Source: Rhodocyclaceae bacterium (GTDB lineage: Bacteria; Pseudomonadota; Gammaproteobacteria; Burkholderiales; Rhodocyclaceae). Taken from it: DNA of 15,848 bases. The position numbers were made by a program, and so were the translations under genes. The notes under the pieces were generated by a model that did no database searches, had not been told where the DNA came from, and saw only the letters and a program-made list of their open reading frames with translations. Shown here piece by piece: positions 7,948 through 15,703 of the stretch. The DNA is taken from contig JAEUNN010000212.1 in assembly GCA_016791085.1 (NCBI GenBank), positions 1 to 15,848 on the forward strand, read 5' to 3'. How positions within the stretch are numbered: position 1 is the stretch's first letter; the number at the start of each line of letters is the position of its first letter.

Positions 7948-8097
7948 GTAGGGCGGAAAAGCGAAGCGCATTCCGCCGTATGGGAGCGTCGAATTGCCGC
8001 ATCCGCCGTATGTGAAGGACGCGGCGCCCGATCCGGCATATGCGAGTCATCAACCGCCCCATACGGCGGATAGCGCCTACGGCTCATCCGCCCTACG
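7946..8097. repeat. Inverted pair of REP-like palindromes with an intervening 31-bp tandem repeat
   Basis: The element at 7946-7984 contains GGCGGAA (7952-7958) and TTCCGCC (7971-7977) around an inner GCG-AAG-CGC hairpin. The element at 8058-8097, in opposite orientation, contains GGCGGAT (8065-8071) and ATCCGCC (8086-8092). Both carry GTAGGG on one side and CCGTATGG on the other when read in the same orientation, so they are two members of one family facing each other. Between and overlapping them, a 31-bp unit starting CATTCCGCCGTATG recurs at 7969-7999, 8000-8030 and, degenerate, 8031-8060. This is the main content of the 285-nt gap between the membrane-protein and propeller genes (7896-8180); 8098-8180 shows nothing further. 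Such structures can stall RNA degradation or transcription, so the distal tail genes may be expressed at a different level. No T-tract and no good promoter were found here. Confidence 0.8.
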
Positions 8098-8180
8098 CGT
8101 GCGGCGAGTGCTCGACCGTCCCGCCCAGCCCACACCGCCATGGCTACGTATCGGGATGATCTGATTGGGTCCATGGCAAC

Positions 8181-11100
8181 TTACGCGGGCGGCAGGGGCG
8201 GCGCGGTCTGGTCGAGCAGAAAAGCCATCGCGCGCGAAAGTTTGGCGTTGGCCGGCAGTTCCGGCCGGAACGCGGCGGCGCCCGCGGCATCGTTGGCGCC
8301 GCGCGAACTCATGTCCATCCAGCCGCGCAGCGTGGGTATCCAGCCCAGGCGGCGCAAGGTGGCGTCGCCGTCGGGCGCGGCGGCGGTATAGCCGGCCGGC
8401 GTGGCGCCCATGGCGAAATCGGCGCTGGCCGGCGCGCCGGCTTTTTCGTCCACGGCGCCGCCCAGCACCAGCATGCGCCATTCGTTTTCGCGGCGGCGGT
8501 CGAGGTTCCAGTTGCGGAACACCTGGTAGGCGCGGTTGATGCTGGTCGTGCCGCCGAATTTCGATTTGTCGCGGTCGGCGTCGGGCAGCAGGTGGCTCAT
8601 GGCGCCCAGGCACAGCAGCGTGGCGAAGTCCGCCGCTTCGTTCATGAGCGCCTGGCCCGTGAATAGCGTGTCGTCGTTGGCGGCCAGGTAACCGTACAGG
8701 CGCGCGCTCGGGCTCGCCACGCGCGCGAACGGCACGGTCGGCAAGGGCGCCACGTTGAGCGGCGGATCGAGGCGCGCATTGATGCGGATTTGCGTGTCGC
8801 TGATCACCTCGGTCACGATGCGGTCCTGGAAAGTGCCGCCGGGCTGCAGGCGTATGGTGTCGCCGGGCGCGAAAAACGCGCCGAAAGTGGCGCCGCCCGA
8901 GCCCTGCAGCAGGTTGTGCTGCAGCGCCTGGCCGCCCACCACCTGCGCCAGCCAGCCGGCCGGCGTGGCTTCCAGGCCGGTTTGCTGGCGCACCACGCGG
9001 CGCCAGGTGCCGGTCGGTGCGGCCGGCAGAGGCGTGGAAATCGTGATGCGCGTGTCGCTATCGACGGATACGATCACGCGCCGCGCCAGGTTGCCGGCGG
9101 GCGGCGGCGCGAGGTCGGCTTCTATGCTGTCGCCGGGTTCCAGAAATGCCGTGAAGCGCGTGGCCGATCCGGCCGGGATGGTGAGTACGCGCGCATTGGT
9201 CGGGTCCACGCTCAGTACGCCGCTGCCGGCCGTCAGCACGGCCGGGTCGCGCGTGCCCGTGACGGGGCCGGCGCGGTCGGCCAGCACGGCTTTCACGCGG
9301 CGCGGGCTGGCGAACAGCACGAAGGCGGTTTTTTCGCTGTCGCCCAGCGCAGCCGGCGCGGCCGCCACCGCGGCGTCGTGGTCGGCCACCGTATCCTTGT
9401 CGTCGCCGGCATCGGAAAACGCCAGGCCGGGCGGCAACAATGCGACTTCGTGGGCGGACTGGTCGGCAAAGAACAACTTGGTTTCGAGCTTGGCCTGGCC
9501 GCCGCCGTCCTTGACCAGGGCTTTCAGATAGGTCATGAAATCGCCCAGCGTCATGGGCACGGCCGGCGCGAATACGGTGCGCGTGGTGGCGCCGAACTTG
9601 AATTCGATGCGGTCGTGCGCGGCGCGCACGGTGGGCGAGCCGCCGCCGGTCCACCACAGCTTGAGCAGCGGCCGGCGGTCGGTCGGGTAATAGCGCGCGG
9701 CGGGCGAGGTGCTGTCATCGACCGGGCCGGCGAAGGACAGCATGGTTTCGTCTATGAGCTGCACGGCCGCCGGCTGCACGATGGCGGCCGTGGTGGTGCC
9801 GCCCGGCAGGGCCGTGAGGCCGGTGGGCAGCGTGCCGCCGGGCCGGGCCGGAATGGGTACGGCCAGGTAGCGCATCATGAACGCGGTGCCGACCCAGAAC
9901 CCGCCCAGTATGAAAAACCACAGGATGAACCAGCCCGCGAAGGCGCCGCCGTCGTCGTCGTTCAAAGCTTCCGGCGCGCGGTGCAGGAAAGCCGCGTACA
10001 GCAGCGCGAATATCGCGCCCAGGCCGAGGTGCGACAGGCCGGACAAAGCGAGCAGCCAGCGCTTGGGGTTGTCCTGATTGACCTGGGTGAGCGTAAACAC
10101 CACGAAGGCAATTTCTATGGCCAGGGGCAGCGCGAACAGCAGCAGCCATTTCGGCACGCCGCCCTTGCCCAGCGTGGCGAAAAATATGATGGCGCAAATC
10201 ACCTGCGCGGCCGCCGACACCCAGCCGAATATGACCGGCCCTTCCGCCCCCAGCGACGACAGATTCATCGCGAAGGTATAGGCGAGCGGAATGATGGACC
10301 CCAGCGCGAACGGCAGGTTGATGGCTTCGAACAGCGCGGCGTCGCCGTCATGGCCGGGCGGCTTGGTGTCGCGGAAAGCGTCCTTGCCCTGCGGCAATTT
10401 GGAGGCGATGGGCAGCGCGACCAGCGCCGGCAGGTACATGAAGCTCGTGAATCCCAGCCATTCGCCCAGCGTCCAGGTGCTGCCCATGCCCAGCGCCATG
10501 CGGAAGCTGCGGTAGCCGTCCTCCAGCAGTTCGCTGCTCAGTGCCGGCGGCGCGTGCTGGTTGCGCATGGCTTCGTAGGGCGCGCCGCCCTCCTTGTTGG
10601 CGCCGGCGCCATATACGGCTTCCAGCGCCTCGCGGAAGGCGGTGTAAAAAGGTTTGGGCACCAGCGCGGGTTCGGGCCACCAGGTATCGACTTCATGCCC
10701 GGTGGCGGGCGCGGTGGGCGCGAACATCAGGTTGAGCACTTCGGTTTCTATGGCCGATATGACCTGGGTGCGGTTCAGCCTGGGCCGCGTGGCGTCGCCC
10801 AGGCGCGCTTCCAGCGCATCCACATAGGGGCTGGAAATCACGTCGGTGGCGATGTGGCAGCAATGCCCCAGCACATAGGCCTGCATTTGCGCGAGCGCTT
10901 CGTTGCGCTTGTTGGCGTCGGCAATTTCGCGCGTGATGGCGGGGCCGACCTGGCGCCAGAACGTGAGCGCGAAATCGCTGCAGTAGGACAATACCTGTTC
11001 GTAATTCTCGTCCGGCGTGCCCTTGTGCAGGGTGTCGCGCAGCCAGCGCTGCAGCGGCGCGAATTGCGCCGCGAAAGCCGTGAATTCCGGCCCGACCGCG

Positions 11101-11345
11101 CCCATGAACAGGAATTTCGACACCTGGTCGCCCTGCGGCGGGCCGTACAGCCGCACCGGCGGTGCCACCGTGGGCTGCGCCGCATTCATGGTGGCGACGG
11201 CTTTTTCGGCCAGATAGGCGACCTGGCGCTCGAGGTCGGTGGCATTCGGGCGCAATTCGATTTTCGAGCGCAACATGGCCTGCATGCGGGCCAGGCGGTC
11301 GCGTGCCAATAGTGCGACGGCGGCGTAGGTGATGGGTCCGGGCAT
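8181..11345 (-). CDS. Polytopic membrane protein with zinc-dependent phospholipase C-like N-terminus and phage-like beta repeats (1054 aa)
   Basis: The N-terminal helical domain (1-290) resembles bacterial zinc-dependent phospholipase C-like proteins. It starts MPGPITY, has FLFMGAVGPEF (78-88) and then YVLGHCCHIATD (157-168) followed by SSPYVDALE (171-179). From memory of that family, H164 and D168 are kept but other metal positions look changed (Y7 where TH is usual, E87 for D, S172 for the H before P), so activity is doubtful. Five or six hydrophobic segments follow (about 298-315, 343-362, 371-392, 399-420, 430-453, 468-497). The soluble C-terminal half has two similar beta modules (about 700-772 and 800-862) with EPGDSI and APGDTI motifs, then an unrecognised domain with VFRNWNLDRRRENEWRML (942-959). 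The start is supported by AAGGA 9 nt upstream, 12 nt after the helical-repeat gene. It could anchor the tail particle in the cell membrane, form a port, or be an effector or lysis factor. Confidence 0.8.
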   Translation of the reverse strand: MPGPITYAAVALLARDRLARMQAMLRSKIELRPNATDLERQVAYLAEKAVATMNAAQPTVAPPVRLYGPPQGDQVSKFLFMGAVGPEFTAFAAQFAPLQRWLRDTLHKGTPDENYEQVLSYCSDFALTFWRQVGPAITREIADANKRNEALAQMQAYVLGHCCHIATDVISSPYVDALEARLGDATRPRLNRTQVISAIETEVLNLMFAPTAPATGHEVDTWWPEPALVPKPFYTAFREALEAVYGAGANKEGGAPYEAMRNQHAPPALSSELLEDGYRSFRMALGMGSTWTLGEWLGFTSFMYLPALVALPIASKLPQGKDAFRDTKPPGHDGDAALFEAINLPFALGSIIPLAYTFAMNLSSLGAEGPVIFGWVSAAAQVICAIIFFATLGKGGVPKWLLLFALPLAIEIAFVVFTLTQVNQDNPKRWLLALSGLSHLGLGAIFALLYAAFLHRAPEALNDDDGGAFAGWFILWFFILGGFWVGTAFMMRYLAVPIPARPGGTLPTGLTALPGGTTTAAIVQPAAVQLIDETMLSFAGPVDDSTSPAARYYPTDRRPLLKLWWTGGGSPTVRAAHDRIEFKFGATTRTVFAPAVPMTLGDFMTYLKALVKDGGGQAKLETKLFFADQSAHEVALLPPGLAFSDAGDDKDTVADHDAAVAAAPAALGDSEKTAFVLFASPRRVKAVLADRAGPVTGTRDPAVLTAGSGVLSVDPTNARVLTIPAGSATRFTAFLEPGDSIEADLAPPPAGNLARRVIVSVDSDTRITISTPLPAAPTGTWRRVVRQQTGLEATPAGWLAQVVGGQALQHNLLQGSGGATFGAFFAPGDTIRLQPGGTFQDRIVTEVISDTQIRINARLDPPLNVAPLPTVPFARVASPSARLYGYLAANDDTLFTGQALMNEAADFATLLCLGAMSHLLPDADRDKSKFGGTTSINRAYQVFRNWNLDRRRENEWRMLVLGGAVDEKAGAPASADFAMGATPAGYTAAAPDGDATLRRLGWIPTLRGWMDMSSRGANDAAGAAAFRPELPANAKLSRAMAFLLDQTAPPLPPA

Positions 11346-11357
11346 GGCAGGATTTCC

Positions 11358-14300
11358 TTAGAGGGACACCGATCCCGACGCGGATCCGGAACTGCCGCCG
11401 CCGCCCGCCGGCAGCGCGTCCTGCAGGCGCTTGAAGCTCGCCACCGTGGCGTCCAGCCCGCCATCGACCTGGCCGGCGATCACGTCCAGCTGGTCGAACA
11501 CCGGGTTCATGAGGCCGCGCGGGTCTATCGCGCGCACCTGTTCGAGGATGTGGTCGTAAATTTCCAGCGGCACTTCGAGCAAAGTTTCGAGATTGAGCTT
11601 TTCCAGCACGCGCGCGATCAGTTCGCGCAGGCCGGCCAATATGGCGTTCACCTTGTCGAGCGGGTCCTGCTCCAGGATGGCGGCTTTCAGTTGGTTGAAC
11701 GAGGCGATGGGCGCGGCCAGCAATTTGTCCGGACTCAAGGACTCGATTTCGGTTTTGGCTTGCGCGACGATGCCGTCCGCGGCCGCGATGAGCGGGGCCA
11801 GATCGAGGCTGTCTATGAGGTGGCGCAGGTCGGCCGTGGCGGCCAGCAGCGGGTTCAGCACCGCGTCCAGCAGCGCGGCGAGGCGCCGGTGCAGGGCTTC
11901 GAACACCGGCGTGGCGATGCCGGCGATGCGTTCCGGCGGCGCCGACTTGAGCAGCGTGCGCACCACGCCCGCCACGCTGATGTCGTCCGGCGCGAAGCCC
12001 AGCGCCTGCATGAGGCCGCGCACCTTTTGCCCGGCCGGGGCGAGCGGCGCGAGCAGGTTGTTGAGTGCCGCCGTGCCGCTGTCGGCTTCGGAAAAGCCGG
12101 CGCGCCGGAAGGCGTCGGCCTGCTGCGCGGCAGCGCCGAGCGCGGCCAGGTAGCGCGCCCGCTGCACGGTCAGATCGGCGAATAGCGACGCACTGTCCAG
12201 CACCGCCACGCTGGCGCTCAGTGTGGCGCGCACCGGCGCGTCGGCCGCCAGCCGCGCGACCAGCGCCTGCACGGCGGCGGCCAGTTCGGCAAAGCGCGCA
12301 TTGAGCGCGCTGCCGGCCGCGGCCGGATCGACCTGCTCGACCAGCGCGCGCGCATTGGCCAGCGATAGTGCGACGGCGCCGCTGCGCGCGGACAATTCGC
12401 CGCTGCCCGAAGCGCCGCCCAGCCAGCCCAGCACGGGGCCGAAACTGGACGGCTGTATGCGCCGCCCGGTCGCGCCCAGCATGGCGGCCACCACCACGCC
12501 CATGCCGGCACCCGCGTTGAGCCCCGGAAAGCGCGCCAGCGCCTGTGCGAGGTCGGCGAACGCGCCTTCCAGGGGCGCGCGCAATTGCGCCGGGTTTACG
12601 CGCTCCAGCAGCGCCAGGGTTTCGCGGCGCAGGCCATTGAGCGCGTCTTCCCATTGATCCAGGCGTATGGCCTGGATCACCGTGGTGCGCACTTCGGTCA
12701 GTTGTTCCTGCACGGGCGCCACCAGGGCGGCGACCGACAACTGGTCCAGCGCGCCGGTGATCAGTGCGAAAGCTTCGCGCACGGGCGCCAGCAGCGCATC
12801 CAGATCGAGGCTGCGCACGGCGTTCTTGACGCCGTCCAGCGCATCGCGCACGGGTTGCAAATCCAGATCGGGCGCCAGCGTGCGGACTTTTTCGGCAAGT
12901 TCGTCGAGTTTGGCGTCGACCTCGGCCAACAAGGTGCGCGGGCTGTTCTGTTCGACCACGTCCAGCAGCGCCTGGAACTTCTGGTAAATCTGTTCTATGG
13001 CCTGGTCGAGTTCGCCGCGCAGCGCGAATTTGCCGTCGGCGCCCACGCCCAGCAAAGTTTCGATTTCGGCCTCGACCGCGTCCACATTTACCGCCTTGAT
13101 GGGCGCGACCGCCGCATCGACGTCGGCTTTCATGGATTCCGGCAGCAGGTCGAAAGGCACGGCTTCGACCACGTCGGTGGCGGTGTCGATGGCACTTACG
13201 GCGGCGTCGAAATACGGCTGCATTTGCGCCTGGGCCAGCAGATCGGCGAATTTGCGCACTTCGCCGGCCACCGCGCCGACGGCCTGGTCCAGATTTACCT
13301 GTTCGACGGCGCTGCGCGCCTCGCCGAAAAACGCGTCGATCTGCTGTTTGAACGCGTCGAGCGCGCCATCCACCTGGCCCAGCGCGGCGCCGGTCGCATC
13401 CGCGGCGGCCTGTAGCGCGGCCTCTATGCCTTCGACCAGCGCGCGCACGGCATCCAGGGCCTGCGCGATGGGCGCCACGAATTGCTGCAGCGTGTTGGCC
13501 AGATCGTCCAGCGGCAGCGCCGCGACGGCCGCGCGCACCTGATCCAGCGCGCCGCGCAGCGCGGCCATCACGCTATCGAGCACGTTCTGCACTTGGCGCA
13601 AGGGCGCGGTAAGCGTGTTGAGCCCGCTGGTGATCGGGCCGGTCAGGAAATTCAGGTCCAGCGCGTCGATTTCCGCGGCGATCTGGGCGACCTGTGCTTC
13701 GGCGGCATCTATGAGCGCATCCAGTCCGCCGGCCGGGGTGGCGGGAAGCTGGAACGCCAGCACCGGCTGCGCCAAAGTCGCCAGGGCTTCGGTCACGCGC
13801 CGCGCCGGGTCGGCGTCGGCCGTGCGTATCATGGCGCGCGCGGCGTCCAGTTCGGCCGACAGGCGCGCGATGTCCAGATAAGCCAGCGTGGCTTCGTCCA
13901 TGGCCATGCCGGCCGCGTAAGCTTCGCGCAGCGCGGCAAGTTGCGAGGCGGCTGCGATGACTTCCATGCTTAGTTGCTGCAGCGTGCCGGCATCGCCTGC
14001 ATCGACCGCGGCCAGCCGCGCCGCCAGATTGTTGCTGCCGCCCAGTTCCGCCGCGAGCGCGCCGGTGGCCGCCGTGAGGCCGGCCGGGTCGAGCCGCACG
14101 CCCAGGTTGGCGGCCAGGCGCTGGGCTTCGGCCAGCACGGTTTCCAGGCACATCAGTCCGCCCAGAATTTGCGTTGCGCCTTCGACGCCGCGCAGTATGT
14201 CCAGGAACGGAAATGCGGCCGCGCTGCCGCGCTCCAGCGCCGGCACCAGCGCCGATATGAGCGCGCCCAGCGACTGGCCGGCCGGCGCCGTGCGCAGCGA

Positions 14301-14699
14301 TTCGGCCACGCGCAACAGCAGCGCGGCGTGGCCGCCCGCGGGCGGCGCCTGCAGTTCCGCGCGCACGCGCGCCAAGGTCTGGTCGAATAGCGCGCTGACG
14401 TCATTGGCGGCAAGTTGGCGGCCCAGTTCCAGCGCGCCCGTGAGCGGGCGCACGATGGCATCGGCCTGCGGCAGCGCCGACAGCGCGCCGGGTATGCGCC
14501 CGGCCAGTTGCGCCACGGCGCCGGCGAGCGGGTTGGCATTCACGTTGCCGGCCGCGCCGGTCACGCCATTCAGCTGATCTTGCGGCAAGGGCAGGGCGAT
14601 CGCCGCCAAATCGCCGGACGGGCCCTGCAACTGCCCGAGCAGCGCGCTGCCCACGCTGCTGCAGTCGAGCTTGGTCGTGAGCGTCGCGGCCAGTCCCAT
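11358..14699 (-). CDS. Giant all-helical repeat protein, tape-measure- or scaffold-like (1113 aa)
   Basis: I do not recognise a named family. Nearly the whole chain is Ala/Leu-rich amphipathic helix with no signal peptide. A degenerate module recurs, marked by a hydrophobic-Asp/Asn-hydrophobic start and a Pro about nine residues later: LDLNFLTGPI (348-357), LDLDALLAPV (631-640), LSVAALVAPV (654-663), VNPAQLRAPL (701-710), LSPDKLLAAPI (988-998), LNLETLLEVPL (1035-1045) and IDPRGLMNPV (1057-1066). A short glycine-rich hydrophobic stretch (728-744, GAGMGVVVAAMLGATG) splits the protein into two helical blocks, and the end is a Gly/Ser tail (about 1099-1111). At 0.15 nm per residue a full helix would span about 165 nm, a plausible tail length, so a tape-measure role is possible. 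It lies upstream rather than downstream of sheath, tube and chaperone, which is against it. Its ATG follows the preceding stop by 3 nt. Confidence 0.8.
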   Translation of the reverse strand: MGLAATLTTKLDCSSVGSALLGQLQGPSGDLAAIALPLPQDQLNGVTGAAGNVNANPLAGAVAQLAGRIPGALSALPQADAIVRPLTGALELGRQLAANDVSALFDQTLARVRAELQAPPAGGHAALLLRVAESLRTAPAGQSLGALISALVPALERGSAAAFPFLDILRGVEGATQILGGLMCLETVLAEAQRLAANLGVRLDPAGLTAATGALAAELGGSNNLAARLAAVDAGDAGTLQQLSMEVIAAASQLAALREAYAAGMAMDEATLAYLDIARLSAELDAARAMIRTADADPARRVTEALATLAQPVLAFQLPATPAGGLDALIDAAEAQVAQIAAEIDALDLNFLTGPITSGLNTLTAPLRQVQNVLDSVMAALRGALDQVRAAVAALPLDDLANTLQQFVAPIAQALDAVRALVEGIEAALQAAADATGAALGQVDGALDAFKQQIDAFFGEARSAVEQVNLDQAVGAVAGEVRKFADLLAQAQMQPYFDAAVSAIDTATDVVEAVPFDLLPESMKADVDAAVAPIKAVNVDAVEAEIETLLGVGADGKFALRGELDQAIEQIYQKFQALLDVVEQNSPRTLLAEVDAKLDELAEKVRTLAPDLDLQPVRDALDGVKNAVRSLDLDALLAPVREAFALITGALDQLSVAALVAPVQEQLTEVRTTVIQAIRLDQWEDALNGLRRETLALLERVNPAQLRAPLEGAFADLAQALARFPGLNAGAGMGVVVAAMLGATGRRIQPSSFGPVLGWLGGASGSGELSARSGAVALSLANARALVEQVDPAAAGSALNARFAELAAAVQALVARLAADAPVRATLSASVAVLDSASLFADLTVQRARYLAALGAAAQQADAFRRAGFSEADSGTAALNNLLAPLAPAGQKVRGLMQALGFAPDDISVAGVVRTLLKSAPPERIAGIATPVFEALHRRLAALLDAVLNPLLAATADLRHLIDSLDLAPLIAAADGIVAQAKTEIESLSPDKLLAAPIASFNQLKAAILEQDPLDKVNAILAGLRELIARVLEKLNLETLLEVPLEIYDHILEQVRAIDPRGLMNPVFDQLDVIAGQVDGGLDATVASFKRLQDALPAGGGGSSGSASGSVSL

Positions 14700-14702
14700 G
14701 GC

Positions 14703-15293
14703 TTAGTCCAGAATGTCCGACAGCGGGGACAGCAGCGCGCCGGCACCGCCCAGGGTGTCCTTGAGGTTTTGCGCGGCGTCGGTGACCGGACTTAACAGAT
14801 CGCCGATTTCCGGCACGCTGCCCAGCAGGCCGGGCAGGTCCAGCAGATCCAGGCCCAGGTCCACGTCCAGGCCCAGGTCGGCATCCACGTCCAGGCCGAA
14901 ATCGTCGGCCGGCGACGGCGGTTCGGGCGGTTCCGTGTATTCGCGCAATACGATGCGATAGTGGAAGGTGTCCGACAGCATGGCCGTTTCGGCCAGCTGG
15001 AAAGATTCGATCAGCACTTGTTCCAGTTCGGATTCGCCGACGATGTCGGCCACGAAATCCACCGGGTCGCCGGCCAGGAATTTGCCGCGCAATTCCTTGA
15101 GCAGTTCGTCGCGCGCCTCGTCGCCATATAGCGAGCCGGAAATTTCCACGGCGATGGCGCCGCGCCCCATATCCTGGTGCAGGTCGCCCGACAGCCCGGG
15201 CACGGGCAGCACCGCGAGCCGGCGCGCCTCGTGGGTCAGGATGCTTTCGATGCGCGGCACTTCCCAGGCGCCTATCATGGGGCGTATCAGCAT
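14703..15293 (-). CDS. Tail/baseplate hub-like protein with acidic Leu-Asp repeat tail (196 aa)
   Basis: Residues 7-120 form a compact alpha/beta domain: WEVPRIESILTHEARRLA (10-27), GAIAVEISGSLYGDEARDEL (45-64), FLAGDPVDFVADIV (72-85), ESELEQVLIESFQLAET (87-103) and the strand DTFHYRIVLREY (108-119). This order of a short strand, a helix over GDEARDEL, a strand pair and a final strand recalls the N-terminal fold of phage DNA-circularisation / GpU-like tail proteins, which join tube and baseplate or terminate the tail. A proline linker (EPPEPPSP, 121-128) leads to a low-complexity acidic tail (131-152) built on GLDVDL repeats, then a helical end rich in LLSP. No LysM domain is visible. The frame starts at ATG 15293 without a strong SD; a second Met at residue 6 is an alternative. 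It sits between the small membrane-protein gene (53-nt gap) and the giant helical gene (3-nt gap). Confidence 0.65.
   Translation of the reverse strand: MLIRPMIGAWEVPRIESILTHEARRLAVLPVPGLSGDLHQDMGRGAIAVEISGSLYGDEARDELLKELRGKFLAGDPVDFVADIVGESELEQVLIESFQLAETAMLSDTFHYRIVLREYTEPPEPPSPADDFGLDVDADLGLDVDLGLDLLDLPGLLGSVPEIGDLLSPVTDAAQNLKDTLGGAGALLSPLSDILD
14848..14901 (-). repeat. Three 18-bp coding repeats (Gly-Leu-Asp-Val-Asp-Leu type)
   Basis: Three head-to-tail 18-bp units (14848-14865, 14866-14883, 14884-14901) lie inside the 196-aa gene and encode the acidic Leu-Asp tail at residues 131-149. The first two differ at only a few bases near one end; the third is more diverged. The unit keeps the frame, so copy-number change would lengthen or shorten the tail by six residues. 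Confidence 0.75.
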
Positions 15294-15349
15294 GGCTGCT
15301 GTAAGTTCGGGCTTGCGTGTTCGCAGCGGGCGCGGCGTTTAAGGCCGCA

Positions 15350-15496
15350 TCAGTCGCGGTCGTCCGGGCCGCGCTGGCGCCGCCTTAGCAGTACCATCCA
15401 GGCGATGCCGGCGATAGGCAACAGGAATAACAGCACTTCGAACCAGCCCGAGCCGCCATCGGGCGAAATACCGAAAATGCGCTCTATAAAGTCCAC
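15350..15496 (-). CDS. Small single-span membrane protein (48 aa, GTG start)
   Basis: The GTG at 15496-15494 is preceded 5 nt upstream by GGGAGG, the strongest SD of the cluster, and the frame ends with TGA at 15352-15350. The N-terminal part (MDFIERIFGISPDGGSG, with the initiator read as Met) is amphipathic. One hydrophobic span follows at about residues 19-37 (FEVLLFLLPIAGIAWMVLL), then a basic end (RRRQRGPDDRD) that should lie in the cytoplasm by the positive-inside rule. It is the first gene after the probable promoter and lies 56 nt before the hub-like gene. Function is unknown; it could be a small membrane anchor, a holin-like protein or an assembly factor. The combination of SD, clean membrane span and position makes it a real gene despite its size. 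Confidence 0.75.
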   Translation of the reverse strand: MDFIERIFGISPDGGSGWFEVLLFLLPIAGIAWMVLLRRRQRGPDDRD

Positions 15497-15703
15497 GGGC
15501 ACCTCCCGGCAACTTGGCCTGACAGAATGCGAAATTCCAGCGCGCCCGTGCGAGGGAGGACGGGCCGACTAGCGTAAAGGATGCTGTGCGCCGCGCAGGG
15601 GCGGCGAGCCGTGGTAGGAAGTTGTGCTTATGCGTTGTGCCGCGGCAGCCCCGCCCGCCCGGCCGGCGCGCTCAGGCTGCCGGGGGGGCGAACGGATGTA
15701 TTC
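15497..15703 (-). other. 5' leader of the tail operon (no gene seen)
   Basis: From the probable transcription start near 15697 to the GTG at 15496 there are about 200 nt without a convincing gene. A 62-codon frame at 15569-15757 spans the -10 and -35 boxes, lacks an SD and reads as Arg/Pro/Ala-rich noise. No terminator, tRNA or recognisable riboswitch was found. The leader is long enough for post-transcriptional control, but I see no specific structure. Confidence 0.4.
15502..15507 (-). promoter_or_regulatory. Ribosome binding site of the 48-aa membrane protein
   Basis: GGGAGG on the minus strand, 5 nt before the GTG start at 15496. It supports a non-ATG start; an upstream in-frame GTG overlaps this site and is therefore unlikely to be used. 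Confidence 0.75.

Noticed and set aside
7912..8097. CRISPR array
   Set aside because: Units are adjacent with no unique spacers of constant length, the copies are degenerate, and the flanking elements are palindromic REP-like sequences.
7902..8174. 90-codon minus-strand frame in the gap before the propeller gene
   Set aside because: It is a translation of the REP-like and tandem repeats, with no SD and no coherent sequence.
8790..11312. 840-codon open frame on the plus strand
   Set aside because: It mirrors the 1054-aa membrane protein gene, is Arg/Gln/Gly-rich, and shows no recognisable motif.
10693..12654. 653-codon minus-strand frame crossing the junction of two giant genes
   Set aside because: Translation is Arg/Gly-rich noise, while the overlapping frames show coherent helical and membrane segments and a proper stop-SD-start junction at 11345-11360.
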